Source: GCA-002708315 sp964460905
GTDB taxonomy: Bacteria; Bacteroidota; Bacteroidia; Bacteroidales; F082
Assembly (NCBI GenBank): GCA_964460905.1
Contig: CAYWRM010000010.1
Location: forward strand, 38,259-102,258
Reading direction: 5' to 3'
DNA length: 64,000 nt
Below the pieces are notes generated by a model. That model had not been told where the DNA came from and made no database searches. It was given only the letters and a program-made list of their open reading frames with translations. This document shows positions 26,967 through 36,444 of the stretch, piece after piece; position 1 is the first letter of the stretch, and every line of letters starts with the position of its first letter. The translations under genes were made by a program, and so were the position numbers.

Positions 26967-29285
26967 TTATTTTTTCTTTTTAGTATATCTTTTTTTGGGC
27001 ATGTTCTTAGGATCTTCTGAAATTTTATAACATTCCTCAAGTGTTAATGAAGCCGCATCAGTTCCTTTTGGTAATTTATAATTTTGTTTGTCGATTACCA
27101 TGTAAGCACCGTATCTTCCATTTAGCAGTTGTACTTTATCATCTTCAGGAAAAATTTTGATGATTTTTTCTCTTTCTACTTTTCTTTTAGCTTCAATAAG
27201 TTCAATTGCCCGTTCAAGTTTTATTGATTCCGGATTATCATCTTTCTTAATTGAGATAAATTTACTGTCATGTTTTACATAAGGACCAAACCTACCGATG
27301 GCAACACTTACTTCTTTTTCTTCATAATTACCTAATATGCGTGGGAATTCGAATAATTTTAATGCTTCTTCAAAGGTTATGGTTTCAATACTTTGGTTTT
27401 TTCTTAACCCTGCAAATTTTGGTTTTTCTTCTGATTCAGTTTCACCAATCTGTGCAAGCGGACCAAAACGACCAATTTTTACATAAATATTTTTTCCGCT
27501 TTCAGGATCTACCCCTAACAGTCGTTCGCCGCTAAATTTACCCGATTTTTCTTGCGTGTCTTCTATTTTGGAATGAAATGGTCCGTAAAATTCTTTTATC
27601 ATTTCATTCCATTCTTTTTTTCCTTCAGCAATCTCATCAAATTCCTTTTCAACACTAGCTGTGAAATTATAATCCATAATGTTGACGAAATTCTGTGATA
27701 AAAATTTGGTAACTAAAGAGCCAATATCTGTTGGAAAAAGTTTAGATTTATCGGAGCTAATGTTGTCAAAAAGTGTTTTTTGGGATATATTACCATCCTT
27801 TAATGTTATGCATTGTACTTTTTGTTTCCCCGGATCTCGGGTTTCTTTAACAACATATTCACGTTTTTGTATAGTAGAAATTGTTGGAGCATAGGTTGAT
27901 GGCCTTCCTATTCCAAGTTCTTCAAGTTTTTTTACAAGGCTGGCCTCAGTATATCTTGGTAAATGCTTAGTGTAACGTTCACGACCAACCATTTCAATTA
28001 AAGAAAGTTCATCATCGGTTTTCATTGCAGGCAGAAGCCCTTGTTTTTCACCATTATCATCGTCGGTTCCTTCAAGATAAACTTTAAGAAACCCATCAAA
28101 TTTTATTACCTCACCATTTGCTATAAATAGCTTGTCAGCTCCTGATGTTGAAATATTAACTACAGTTTTCTCCAAAGAAGCATCACTCATTTGAGAGGCA
28201 ATGGTGCGTTTCCAAATTAAGTCATAAAGTCTTTTTACATCAGCATTTCCATCAATGGTTTGATTATTCAAATAAGTAGGTCTGATGGCTTCATGAGCTT
28301 CCTGGGCGCCTTTAATTTTAGTAATATATTTTCTTATTTTGACATATTTTTCACCATATAAATTAGTTATCTCTTCTTTAGCCATTCCGATGGCAGTATT
28401 TGATAAGTTAACAGAATCAGTACGCATATATGTAATCTTTCCTGATTCATATAGTTGTTGAGCTACACGCATTGTGTTGCCAACTGAAAACCCAAGTTTG
28501 CGAGAAGCTTCCTGTTGAAGAGTAGATGTTGTAAATGGTGGCGCCGGTGATTTTTTACCAGGTTTTTTTTCGATGGATTTAACCTGAAATTGTGCGCCAA
28601 TTTGTTTTTCTAAGAAAATTAATGCTTCTGCTTCTTTCTTGAATTTCACGGAATATTCAGCTGCAAAAACTTTTTCCTTATTATCTGCAGGAAAGAACTC
28701 GGCAACAATTTTGAAGGCAGATGTGCTTTGATGTTTTTTAATTTCATTTTCACGCTCAACAATTAACTTTACAGCAACGGATTGGACCCTACCGGCAGAT
28801 AATGATGGCTTAACTTTTTTCCATAATAATGGAGAAAGTTCATAACCAACAAGCCTGTCTAGTACTCGTCGAGCCTGTTGCGCCGATACTAAATTATGAT
28901 CAATTGCCCTTGGCGATTTAATCGCGTTTGTTATAGCTCCTTTAGTTATTTCGTGAAAAACAATTCGTTTAGTATTTTCATCTTTTAGACCTAAAGCGTT
29001 AAATAAATGCCACGAAATAGCCTCTCCTTCTCGATCTTCATCAGAAGCAAGCCAAACGGTTTCTGCAGCTTTGGCTAATTTTTTTAATTCAGCAACAGTT
29101 TTTTTCTTGTCAGGACTTATTTCAAATTTAGGTTCAAAATCGTGCTCAATATCTACACTAAGTTTTGTTTTATTTAAATCCATAACATGTCCGAAACTTG
29201 AGCGAACAACAAAGTCTTTTCCTAAAAAACCTTCGATTGTTTTTGCTTTTGCAGGTGACTCTACTATTACGAGATTCTTTGCCAT
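26967..29285 (-). CDS. topA: DNA topoisomerase I (type IA)
   Basis: Relaxes negative supercoils through a 5'-phosphotyrosine intermediate. The 772-residue protein has the N-terminal Toprim domain (VIVESPAKAKTIEGFLG, WLASDEDREGEAISWH), SLSAGRVQSVAVKLI, the catalytic Tyr in ITYMRTDSVNLS, and GIGRPSTYAPTISTIQ. The C-terminus has Toprim-type Gly-rich repeats (VKIGRFGPLAQIG, VAIGRFGPYVKH, LLNGRYGAYMVI) and a Lys-rich tail in place of four-Cys zinc fingers, as usual in this phylum. ATG at 29285 with a perfect -7 box 64 bases upstream. Confidence 0.96.
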   Translation of the reverse strand: MAKNLVIVESPAKAKTIEGFLGKDFVVRSSFGHVMDLNKTKLSVDIEHDFEPKFEISPDKKKTVAELKKLAKAAETVWLASDEDREGEAISWHLFNALGLKDENTKRIVFHEITKGAITNAIKSPRAIDHNLVSAQQARRVLDRLVGYELSPLLWKKVKPSLSAGRVQSVAVKLIVERENEIKKHQSTSAFKIVAEFFPADNKEKVFAAEYSVKFKKEAEALIFLEKQIGAQFQVKSIEKKPGKKSPAPPFTTSTLQQEASRKLGFSVGNTMRVAQQLYESGKITYMRTDSVNLSNTAIGMAKEEITNLYGEKYVKIRKYITKIKGAQEAHEAIRPTYLNNQTIDGNADVKRLYDLIWKRTIASQMSDASLEKTVVNISTSGADKLFIANGEVIKFDGFLKVYLEGTDDDNGEKQGLLPAMKTDDELSLIEMVGRERYTKHLPRYTEASLVKKLEELGIGRPSTYAPTISTIQKREYVVKETRDPGKQKVQCITLKDGNISQKTLFDNISSDKSKLFPTDIGSLVTKFLSQNFVNIMDYNFTASVEKEFDEIAEGKKEWNEMIKEFYGPFHSKIEDTQEKSGKFSGERLLGVDPESGKNIYVKIGRFGPLAQIGETESEEKPKFAGLRKNQSIETITFEEALKLFEFPRILGNYEEKEVSVAIGRFGPYVKHDSKFISIKKDDNPESIKLERAIELIEAKRKVEREKIIKIFPEDDKVQLLNGRYGAYMVIDKQNYKLPKGTDAASLTLEECYKISEDPKNMPKKRYTKKKK

Positions 29286-29348
29286 AGTAATAACTTTAGT
29301 TTTAGTTCCCTAACTGTGGAACAATAAGTTTTTGTAAAAATAAGGCTG

Positions 29349-29356
29349 CAAAAGTA
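29349..29356 (-). promoter_or_regulatory. Bacteroidota -7 box TACTTTTG for topA
   Basis: Perfect TAnnTTTG match on the minus strand, giving an untranslated leader of roughly 55 bases before the topA ATG at 29285. Confidence 0.55.
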
Positions 29357-29461
29357 TATAAATCTTACATAATGAAAAATATGTAAGTAGTTTGTTTGAT
29401 ATTTTTATTTTTAGGAGGATGGAATTTCCTCAATTAAAAATAGTACACCATTGATATTTTC

Positions 29462-31378
29462 TTATTTTAAATCGATAGTTTCAATTTCTTCCAAGGTATC
29501 AGGATTTAAAACTCTTAGTGATATTTTTTCTCCATTAATATCAAACAACATTAGAGCGTATTGAGTTGAGAATTTTTCAACTGATTCTGACCAGGGCATT
29601 TGTTCTTGACCATAATACGGGGCACCTGCAGAGCCGTTTGTTATTTGCCAAAAAGGTCTGCCCACCTTAAGTTTCTTTCCTTTATAGCCTTCAGGATATA
29701 TAGGTGTGTGTTTTGTGAGCTTCATTCTACTGTAATTGTGTTCATCTCCGCAAAGTAGGGCAACTACTTTATCGCTCTTGTTAATCATAATATTAAGAAA
29801 TTCATCTCGCCGTTCAATTATTCCCTTTTTTACAGGGGTACCAGCAACTGTTGGGCGAATATTATTATTTCCATAATACCACATATCATTATTAGCATGA
29901 CCCCCATTTGGAAATGCCGGCGTATGAATTGTTACAAAAACATGATCAATATTAGGATCGTTATTAAACTCATTTATTTTTTCATCGAACCACTGTAATT
30001 GGTTGTCCATAATATAACCATGTGGATTGCCCCCTATTTCGGGGATCATTGTTGTTGAGGGCGCATACCAATAATTTGAATTAAGCACCACCATTGCAAT
30101 ATTATCGTATATATAATAGAATACTGATTCACCGTATCCAGGGAAATCATTCTTATTTTTATTCGGATCATAATATGCACCATCTTCGCTTTGAGGCCCG
30201 TTTTGAGGATTTACAAAGTTATTTGAAAAAGTTTTTTCAGCCGAACTAGTTTTAAATGGAAATTTATCAATGGAAATTCCATATGGGCTGCCATCATCAA
30301 AAATATTTACCAAAGCCTCATGATTTCCGAAACCAACATTAAATGGGAAATAGTGCCACATAGGCTCTACTGCATTCTTCCAGTTGGCATATTCAAGGTT
30401 TGTTTGTCCTATACTTGATGAATATCCGTTAATGAGATCACCGGTAAATTGAAAAAAAGATGATCCTTCTGCCGCTGCTAATACAGCCATTTTTTTCATG
30501 ATATAAGCATTAACACCGTAAATATTCCTTTCTCCACCACCGCTACCAGCTCGCGAATCACTTGTATATGCAAAAGTAAAAGGCAAACCGCTGCCATTTG
30601 TTGGGGCTGTTTTAAAATAATAATTAAGTTGATTATCACCATAGTTAACAGCATAATCATACTTAGTATTAGGCATAAGGTTGTCAATCTTTATTTCATG
30701 ATGTTGACCATGGTTAATACCTGTTTCTATTCCGGCATATTTTTTTCCGTCAATTTCTACATAAGGAGAACATTGTTTATTTGTTTCAAACCAAATTACA
30801 GCCTTGTTATCCGAAACCATATTAATATATGGCCCTGCAATTACTGATAAATCAACTTCAAAGGGACCTTTTCCTTTAATATTTATTATACCATCGTATA
30901 TTATTTTACCATAACTATCGGCAATTCTATATCCTATTTTGGCTTTTCCGTTCTTTTCCCACCCGGCAATATCATATTTTCCTTTTAGTATGCTAATATC
31001 AATTTCAGCCTTACCCTCAATTATTTTCGAGCTCTTTTTAAAATAAACAGGTTGCGGGTATTTTGAATTATTTTTTGCAAATAATCCATAATAAAGTGTG
31101 CCATAAAATTCTTTGTTATTGAAATTAAAAAATAGACCTATGTCAGATCCTGCGGGCTCAATTCGGAGATTGTAAAGAGTATAAAAAGTGTCTTTATTAC
31201 TCATCCATGCTGTATCACCAGTTTTCACCGAAACAAAATACAAATCACCATTATCATTAGGCATTATACCAGAATATACTGCAGGAACCAGATTGCCGTG
31301 TTTTTGAATTGCACTTTGCTGACCATAGCAATAAAAACTAATTAACAAGAAACCTAATACGTAAAATATCTTTTTCAT
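29462..31378 (-). CDS. Secreted purple-acid-phosphatase-like metallophosphoesterase
   Basis: A 638-residue secreted metallophosphoesterase. After a signal peptide (MKKIFYVLGFLLISFYCYGQ) comes a beta-rich N-terminal half with a fibronectin-like domain (about 215-265, MPNTKYDYAVNYG), then the calcineurin-type phosphatase domain with FAYTSDSRAG, FTGDLINGY, GFGNHE, VTIHTPAFPNGGH and LLCGDEHNYSR, the five metal-ligand blocks. It probably releases phosphate from organic esters outside the cytoplasm. ATG 31378 is chosen instead of 31396 because a perfect -7 box at 31401-31408 puts transcription start near the earlier ATG and the later one begins the signal peptide. Confidence 0.85.
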   Translation of the reverse strand: MKKIFYVLGFLLISFYCYGQQSAIQKHGNLVPAVYSGIMPNDNGDLYFVSVKTGDTAWMSNKDTFYTLYNLRIEPAGSDIGLFFNFNNKEFYGTLYYGLFAKNNSKYPQPVYFKKSSKIIEGKAEIDISILKGKYDIAGWEKNGKAKIGYRIADSYGKIIYDGIINIKGKGPFEVDLSVIAGPYINMVSDNKAVIWFETNKQCSPYVEIDGKKYAGIETGINHGQHHEIKIDNLMPNTKYDYAVNYGDNQLNYYFKTAPTNGSGLPFTFAYTSDSRAGSGGGERNIYGVNAYIMKKMAVLAAAEGSSFFQFTGDLINGYSSSIGQTNLEYANWKNAVEPMWHYFPFNVGFGNHEALVNIFDDGSPYGISIDKFPFKTSSAEKTFSNNFVNPQNGPQSEDGAYYDPNKNKNDFPGYGESVFYYIYDNIAMVVLNSNYWYAPSTTMIPEIGGNPHGYIMDNQLQWFDEKINEFNNDPNIDHVFVTIHTPAFPNGGHANNDMWYYGNNNIRPTVAGTPVKKGIIERRDEFLNIMINKSDKVVALLCGDEHNYSRMKLTKHTPIYPEGYKGKKLKVGRPFWQITNGSAGAPYYGQEQMPWSESVEKFSTQYALMLFDINGEKISLRVLNPDTLEEIETIDLK

Positions 31379-31400
31379 TTGTTTATTTTTTAACACTTAA

Positions 31401-31408
31401 CAAAACTA
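31401..31408 (-). promoter_or_regulatory. Bacteroidota -7 box TAGTTTTG
   Basis: Perfect TAnnTTTG match on the minus strand 23 bases before the preferred ATG (31378) of the phosphoesterase gene; it decides between two in-frame starts. Confidence 0.5.
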
Positions 31409-31491
31409 TTAGTTTTATCTTGATTATTGATAAGTGAAATGAAACAATTCCACGATATCTATTATTTTTTTATACATTCTTAAAAAAATAG

Positions 31492-31499
31492 TAGATTTG
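31492..31499 (+). promoter_or_regulatory. Bacteroidota -7 box TAGATTTG for the polysaccharide export operon
   Basis: Perfect TAnnTTTG match 56 bases before the ATG of the Wza-like gene at 31555; probable promoter of the 31555-36324 operon. Confidence 0.6.
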
Positions 31500-31554
31500 C
31501 ACCAACCAAACCAAAAGCTAAAAAACGCTGTAAATAACAAATAGTAACATACTA

Positions 31555-32346
31555 ATGAGAACATATTTCCATAAGAGTTTTAGGTTGATTATTTGGATTA
31601 GCCTTGCATCTTTAATTTTTGCCTCTTGTATACCGCAAAAGAAAATGCTGTATTTGCAAGTTCAAGACGAAGCAGATACCCTATCCACATTTAAAAATGA
31701 GCGTAAAATTGAATATCTTGTACAGCCGGGTGATAATTTGTATATCAGAGTAGTAACGCCAGATGAAAAATCAACTTTTTTGCTTAATCCGTTATCAGCG
31801 GGTAATAACCAAAATATTGGTAATGATGCTTCGGTATACTTAAATAGTTATAGCGTTACAGAGTCTGGTTATCTTGATTTCCCAATGGTAGGTGAAATAC
31901 TAGTAAAAAACCTTAATGTTGAACAAATACAGAAAAAAATTGAGGATCATTTAAATACATTATTAATACAATTCGTAGTTATTGTGAAATTGGTAAACTA
32001 CAATATTACAATGCTAGGTGAGGTTAATCGACCAGGTCAATATAAAATATATCAGAATAGTATTAATGTTTTTGAGGCAGTATCAATGGCAAGCGATCTT
32101 ACCGATTTTGCCAACAGAAATAAAGTTGCAATAATAAGGCAAACAAAAACGGGGTCTGAAGTGGTTTATATTGATATGACAAAAAGAGACTTGTTGCTTT
32201 CTGATTATTATTATTTAAGACCTAATGATATACTTTATGTTCAGCCCCTTAAAGGAAAGCAATTTTCATTTGCTAATTTCCCATATGGTATTATGTTTGG
32301 TTTTATTTCATCAACTATTCTTTTACTTAATTATCTGAACAATTAA
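31555..32346 (+). CDS. Wza-like polysaccharide export lipoprotein
   Basis: Outer-membrane polysaccharide export protein. The 263-residue lipoprotein has a leader ending at FASC (Cys24), the Poly_export domain with LVQPGDNLYIRVVTPDE at about 53-70 and VTESGYLDFPMVGEI, then an SLBB domain (ITMLGEVNRPGQYKIYQ, ISVFEAVSMA-like NVFEAVSMASDL) and LRPNDILYVQPLKG. A hydrophobic C-terminal segment (FGFISSTILLLNYL) is typical of the Bacteroidota form and would anchor the protein. It is first of four genes (Wza, Wzc, WlbA-like, UpxY) and is 11 bases upstream of the Wzc gene. Confidence 0.92.
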   Translation: MRTYFHKSFRLIIWISLASLIFASCIPQKKMLYLQVQDEADTLSTFKNERKIEYLVQPGDNLYIRVVTPDEKSTFLLNPLSAGNNQNIGNDASVYLNSYSVTESGYLDFPMVGEILVKNLNVEQIQKKIEDHLNTLLIQFVVIVKLVNYNITMLGEVNRPGQYKIYQNSINVFEAVSMASDLTDFANRNKVAIIRQTKTGSEVVYIDMTKRDLLLSDYYYLRPNDILYVQPLKGKQFSFANFPYGIMFGFISSTILLLNYLNN

Positions 32347-32357
32347 AATATAACAAA

Positions 32358-34820
32358 ATGGCAATTGATAATTTTGAAGGAATTCAACAACAAGAAGAAA
32401 GCATTGACATAAAAGCCCTGTTTTTTAAATTTGTTCGATATTGGTATTTATTTGCCCTTACTGTTTTTGTGGCAATTGTAGTTGCTTTTCTTTTCAATAA
32501 ATACACTAGTCCGGTATTTGAAGTAAATACTACAGTGCTTGTTAAGGATGAAAAAGGTGCCCTTAGTGCTGCCTCAATGCTTGGGGGATTAGGCTTAAGC
32601 AACACTCAGCAAAATGTTGAAAATGAAATAGGAATCCTTACTTCGTTTACATTATCTTATCGTGCTATACGCGATCTTGATTTTGAAATATCATATTTTT
32701 CAGATGAAGGGCTAATTAATACCGAAATGTATCACTCAGCTCCTTTCGAAGTAATAATGGATACCAGTATAACTCAGGCAGTTGGCATGAAGTTTAATAT
32801 AGAAATTTTAAATATTAATGAATATTCGATTGAAGCAGAAGGAGAGCTAATTAAAAAATATAATTTTTCAACTACTAAATATGATGATGCAGAGCTAGAA
32901 AATGTTAATTGGAAAAATACTTACCGCTTTGGTGAACTAGTTGAAAACGATTATGGCTCCTTCAAAATTATTCTTACTGATGCATTTGATGCCGAAAAAG
33001 ACTTTGATGCGTCATATTATTTTATTTTTAGCGATTACCTGAGCTTAACAGAAAGTTTTAGGGGGTTTGAAATAGAACCGATTAACAGGGAAGCTTCCAT
33101 ACTGGAAATTAAACTTAAAAATAATAATACACAAAAGGCTGTTAATTTTTTGAATATGTTAACAGCTGTTTATTTACAACGTAGCCTCGATCAAAAAAAT
33201 CAAATAGCTTCTAATACAATTAATTTTATTGACCGTCAGCTTGATGTTATTTCTGATACATTAACGGTTGCCGAAACAGACCTTCAAAATTTTCAATCGG
33301 ATAATGAGGTTATGGATTTAAGTTTTCAGGCACAGCAAGTTTATGAATATATTCAAGATCTTCAAAAACAAAAAGCTGAGCTGGAAGTAAAATCACGTTA
33401 CTACCATAACCTTAAAAATTATATTAAGAAGAATTCTGAGAAAATCGACCAGCTTGTTGCTCCTTCTGCGATGGGGATCGAAGACCCCGTACTTAATGCT
33501 CTTGTGTCACAGCTTATTTCGCTGTATAGTAAAAAATCTGAAATTCTACTATACTCAACCGAAAAAAACCCCTCTGTTATTAGTATAAACACCCAAATCA
33601 GAAGTACTCAAAGTGCCATACTGGGAAATATCAGCAATATTATTGAAAATTCAGATGAAATGTTGGTTGATATTAATGACCGCATAAATGATGTTACAAA
33701 AAGAGCTAGTTTCTTACCTGTAACACAGCGCCAGTTAATTGGTTTTCAACGACAATTTGACCTTGCAAACAATATTTATACATATCTTCTTGAAAAGCGT
33801 TCCGAGGCTCAAATCACAATGGCTTCTAATATGCCTGATAACGAAGTGATTGATATAGCAAGAGATGATTTGAGCAATGAGGTTTTCCCAAAGAAATCAT
33901 TAAATTTAATGATAGCATTGATACTAGGACTTGTCTTTCCTGTTATTTATATTCTTGGTAAGGACTATTTCAACGACTCAGTAATAGAAAAGAAGGATGT
34001 TGAAAGCGCTACAAAATTCCCCATCATTGGCCAATTGTTACACTCCGATAAGGACACACAACTAGTTGTACTTGATTCGCCAAAATCGAGTGTTTCCGAG
34101 GCCTTCAGATCTTTGCGTACTAATATACAGTATTTAGTTAAGGGTAAAGATAAGATAACAATAATGGTTACTGCTGATATGGTTAGTGCTGGTAAAACAT
34201 ATGTTTCAATAAACATTGCCAGTATTTATGCTCAATATGGTAAAAAAACCATATTGCTTGGATTCGACCTTCGTAAACCAAAAATATATCAGGATTTCGG
34301 ATTAAGTAATAATGTTGGATTAACAACATATCTTATTAACAAAGCTACTATTGATGATATAATTCAGCCATCAGGAAAGAGTGAGCATCTTGATATTATT
34401 ATGGCAGGACCTATTCCTCCAAACCCTGCTGAGCTGATTGCTTCAGAAAGGAATGCCGAGCTTTTTAGAGAACTCCGAGAACGTTACGATTATATTATTA
34501 TTGATACTCCCCCGGTAGGGTTGGTAACTGATGCATACCTCCTGATGGAACATACCGATGTTAATATTTTCCTTGTTCGTCAGGCAGTTACACATAAAAA
34601 GGTTTTTGCTTCAATTATAAATGATATTGAAGAACGAGGTATGAAAATGGCCATAGTAATCAATGATATTAAGCTATCAGGTGGTGGATATGGTTATGGC
34701 TACGGTTATGGCTACGGTTATGGCTACGGTTATGGCTACGGTTATGGCTATGGTTATTATACAGATGATAAACCTGATAAAAAGAAATCTTTTAGCAAAA
34801 GATTATTTAATAAGGTTTAA
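32358..34820 (+). CDS. Wzc-like polysaccharide co-polymerase / tyrosine autokinase with Gly-Tyr tail
   Basis: Inner-membrane BY-kinase that controls chain length and export. The 820 residues comprise an N-terminal Wzz domain with helices at about 28-50 and 513-535, a long periplasmic region with coiled coils (about 280-350), and a cytoplasmic kinase from about 570: Walker A VSAGKT (about 608-613), Walker A' LLGFDLRKPK, and Walker B IIIDTPPVG. The tail has a run of alternating Gly and Tyr (about 775-800) from five 12-base DNA repeats, the expected autophosphorylation cluster. The first Gly of Walker A and first Asp of Walker A' are replaced, which I believe is common in this phylum. Confidence 0.93.
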   Translation: MAIDNFEGIQQQEESIDIKALFFKFVRYWYLFALTVFVAIVVAFLFNKYTSPVFEVNTTVLVKDEKGALSAASMLGGLGLSNTQQNVENEIGILTSFTLSYRAIRDLDFEISYFSDEGLINTEMYHSAPFEVIMDTSITQAVGMKFNIEILNINEYSIEAEGELIKKYNFSTTKYDDAELENVNWKNTYRFGELVENDYGSFKIILTDAFDAEKDFDASYYFIFSDYLSLTESFRGFEIEPINREASILEIKLKNNNTQKAVNFLNMLTAVYLQRSLDQKNQIASNTINFIDRQLDVISDTLTVAETDLQNFQSDNEVMDLSFQAQQVYEYIQDLQKQKAELEVKSRYYHNLKNYIKKNSEKIDQLVAPSAMGIEDPVLNALVSQLISLYSKKSEILLYSTEKNPSVISINTQIRSTQSAILGNISNIIENSDEMLVDINDRINDVTKRASFLPVTQRQLIGFQRQFDLANNIYTYLLEKRSEAQITMASNMPDNEVIDIARDDLSNEVFPKKSLNLMIALILGLVFPVIYILGKDYFNDSVIEKKDVESATKFPIIGQLLHSDKDTQLVVLDSPKSSVSEAFRSLRTNIQYLVKGKDKITIMVTADMVSAGKTYVSINIASIYAQYGKKTILLGFDLRKPKIYQDFGLSNNVGLTTYLINKATIDDIIQPSGKSEHLDIIMAGPIPPNPAELIASERNAELFRELRERYDYIIIDTPPVGLVTDAYLLMEHTDVNIFLVRQAVTHKKVFASIINDIEERGMKMAIVINDIKLSGGGYGYGYGYGYGYGYGYGYGYGYGYYTDDKPDKKKSFSKRLFNKV
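34692..34751 (+). repeat. Five tandem 12-bp repeats GGTTATGGCTAC encoding Gly-Tyr
   Basis: Copies start at 34692, 34704, 34716, 34728 and 34740; the last ends in T instead of C. Each encodes Gly-Tyr-Gly-Tyr in the Wzc tail. Because the unit is a multiple of three, slippage would change the number of tyrosines without a frameshift. Confidence 0.9.
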
Positions 34821-34864
34821 ACAATAAATTATAACTTTTATCATAAGTTTGAACATCTTTGGTT

Positions 34865-35812
34865 ATGATTTCTGAAAAAGAAAAATTTGCCCTGATTGGT
34901 GCTGCCGGATATATTGCCCCACGCCATATGAAGGCTATTAAAGAAACCGGGGGCATGCTTGTTGCTGCTCTGGATCCGATGGATAGTGTTGGAATTATTG
35001 ATAGTTACTTCCCCAGTGCTGATTTTTTTATTGAACCTGAACGTTTTGATAGACATTTAGATAAACTTAGGCGATCAGGTGACGGCAAGGTAAATTATGT
35101 AAGTATTTGTTCTCCTAATTATTTGCATGATGCTCATATTCGTATGGCACTTAGAAATAATGCTAATGCTATCTGTGAGAAACCTTTGGTGCTAAACCCA
35201 TGGAATTTGGATGGGTTACAGGAAATTGAAGCTGAAACGGGCAAAAAAATATTTAACATACTCCAGCTTCGGCAACACCCGGCAATTATTAATCTGAAGA
35301 ATAAAATAGATAATCTTCCCAAAGATAAAATCCATGATATTGACTTAACATACATTACTTCCAGAGGAAAATGGTATTATTATTCTTGGAAAGGTAATTT
35401 ATCAAAATCAGGGGGAGTGGTTACAAATATTGGAATTCATTTTTTTGATATGCTTAGTTGGATTTTTGGAGATGTAGTAAGTAATTCATTACACTTATTA
35501 AACCCAGAAAAAGCTTCGGGTTTGCTTCAGTTAAAAAATGCTAATGTGAGGTGGTATTTAAGTATTGATAAGCAAGACTTACCAAAACAGGCTATTCAGA
35601 ATAATCAACCAACATATCGCTCAATTACAGTTGATGGTGAAGAAATTGAATTTAGTGGAGGGTTTACCGATCTACATACAGAAAGTTATAGAAATATACT
35701 ATTAGATAATGGATATGGTATTTCAGAAGCAAGAAATAGTATAGAAATTGCTCACTTAATTAGAAATCAGAAAATAACCTCCAATCCGGATGTACAGCAC
35801 CCATTCCTTTAA
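34865..35812 (+). CDS. WlbA/WbpB-like UDP-N-acetylglucosaminuronate 3-dehydrogenase
   Basis: Gfo/Idh/MocA oxidoreductase of the WlbA type, which oxidises C3 of UDP-GlcNAcA in the pathway to 2,3-diacetamido uronic acids of surface glycans. The 315-residue protein has the Rossmann start FALIGAAGYIAPRHMKAIKE, DPMDSVGIIDSYFP, VSICSPNYLHDAHIRMAL and the catalytic EKPLVLNPW motif, and keeps the NILQLRQHPAI and GGVVTNIGIHFFD blocks of WlbA. TTG at 34859 is in frame, but ATG 34865 is preferred. The aminotransferase and acetyltransferase that normally follow in the pathway are not in the window. Confidence 0.85.
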   Translation: MISEKEKFALIGAAGYIAPRHMKAIKETGGMLVAALDPMDSVGIIDSYFPSADFFIEPERFDRHLDKLRRSGDGKVNYVSICSPNYLHDAHIRMALRNNANAICEKPLVLNPWNLDGLQEIEAETGKKIFNILQLRQHPAIINLKNKIDNLPKDKIHDIDLTYITSRGKWYYYSWKGNLSKSGGVVTNIGIHFFDMLSWIFGDVVSNSLHLLNPEKASGLLQLKNANVRWYLSIDKQDLPKQAIQNNQPTYRSITVDGEEIEFSGGFTDLHTESYRNILLDNGYGISEARNSIEIAHLIRNQKITSNPDVQHPFL

Positions 35813-35820
35813 AAATCAAA

Positions 35821-36324
35821 ATGAGTAATTCAAAAAAAATCTGGTATGCTATTTATGTAAAATCACGTACTGAGAAGAAAGTTGCTGTTGAATTAATGTA
35901 TGAAAATGTTGATCATTATTTACCGCTAATTAAGAGACTAAAACAGTGGAGTGATAGAAAAAAATGGGTAGAGGAACCCTTGTTCAGATCCTATATTTTT
36001 GTAAATATTGAACCAACTGACTACTTTAGAGTATTACAAGTACAAGGCGTGGTTAAATACATATCTTTCGAAGGAAATGCAGTGCCCATTCCCGAACCTC
36101 AAATTAATGCCATTAAATATTATTTGGAAGAAAATGATCCGGAAAATATTGACAATGTAAAATGGGAGAAAGGTCAAAAAGTTGAAGTAATATCAGGTAG
36201 TATGACAGGGCTGCTTGGAGAGTTAGTTGAAATTCATGGAAAGCACAAAGTTAAAGTTGAAATCGATATAGTTGGCAGCACTCTTTTAATACATATCCCA
36301 AAGAATAAACTAAGGCTGTTATAA
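35821..36324 (+). CDS. UpxY-family NusG-like transcription antiterminator
   Basis: A 167-residue NusG paralogue: the N-terminal NGN domain begins WYAIYVKSRTEKKVAVEL, continues with YLPLIKRLKQWSDRKKWVEEPLF and RSYIFVNI, and the C-terminal KOW segment is KGQKVEVISGSMTGLLGELVE. This is the UpxY type, which in Bacteroides promotes elongation through long surface-polysaccharide operons. Such genes usually stand first in the operon they control; here it lies last, eight bases after the WlbA-like gene, and is followed by a candidate terminator and lysS. It may act in trans on a polysaccharide locus elsewhere. Confidence 0.88.
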   Translation: MSNSKKIWYAIYVKSRTEKKVAVELMYENVDHYLPLIKRLKQWSDRKKWVEEPLFRSYIFVNIEPTDYFRVLQVQGVVKYISFEGNAVPIPEPQINAIKYYLEENDPENIDNVKWEKGQKVEVISGSMTGLLGELVEIHGKHKVKVEIDIVGSTLLIHIPKNKLRLL

Positions 36325-36389
36325 GATATTCTGTCTGAGTAACTAGCATCAGCTATTAAGCAAAGTTTATATTCAAAACTCAGTTATTT

Positions 36390-36406
36390 CTCTGTAAGTT
36401 ATAGAG
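36390..36406 (+). terminator. Candidate terminator hairpin between upxY-like gene and lysS
   Basis: CTCTGTA-agt-TATAGAG gives a seven-pair stem (one G-T pair), followed seven bases later by an eight-T run at 36414-36421. It precedes the lysS promoter box and would separate the two transcription units. Confidence 0.4.
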
Positions 36407-36420
36407 GGTCAGCTTTTTTT

Positions 36421-36428
36421 TATCTTTG
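36421..36428 (+). promoter_or_regulatory. Bacteroidota -7 box TATCTTTG for lysS
   Basis: Perfect TAnnTTTG match 16 bases before the lysS ATG at 36445. Confidence 0.6.
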
Positions 36429-36444
36429 CAAAAAATTTTTACAC

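Noticed and set aside
34692..34751. Tandem repeat considered as a CRISPR-like or regulatory array
   Set aside because: Units are contiguous without spacers, in frame, and encode the Gly-Tyr tail of the kinase.
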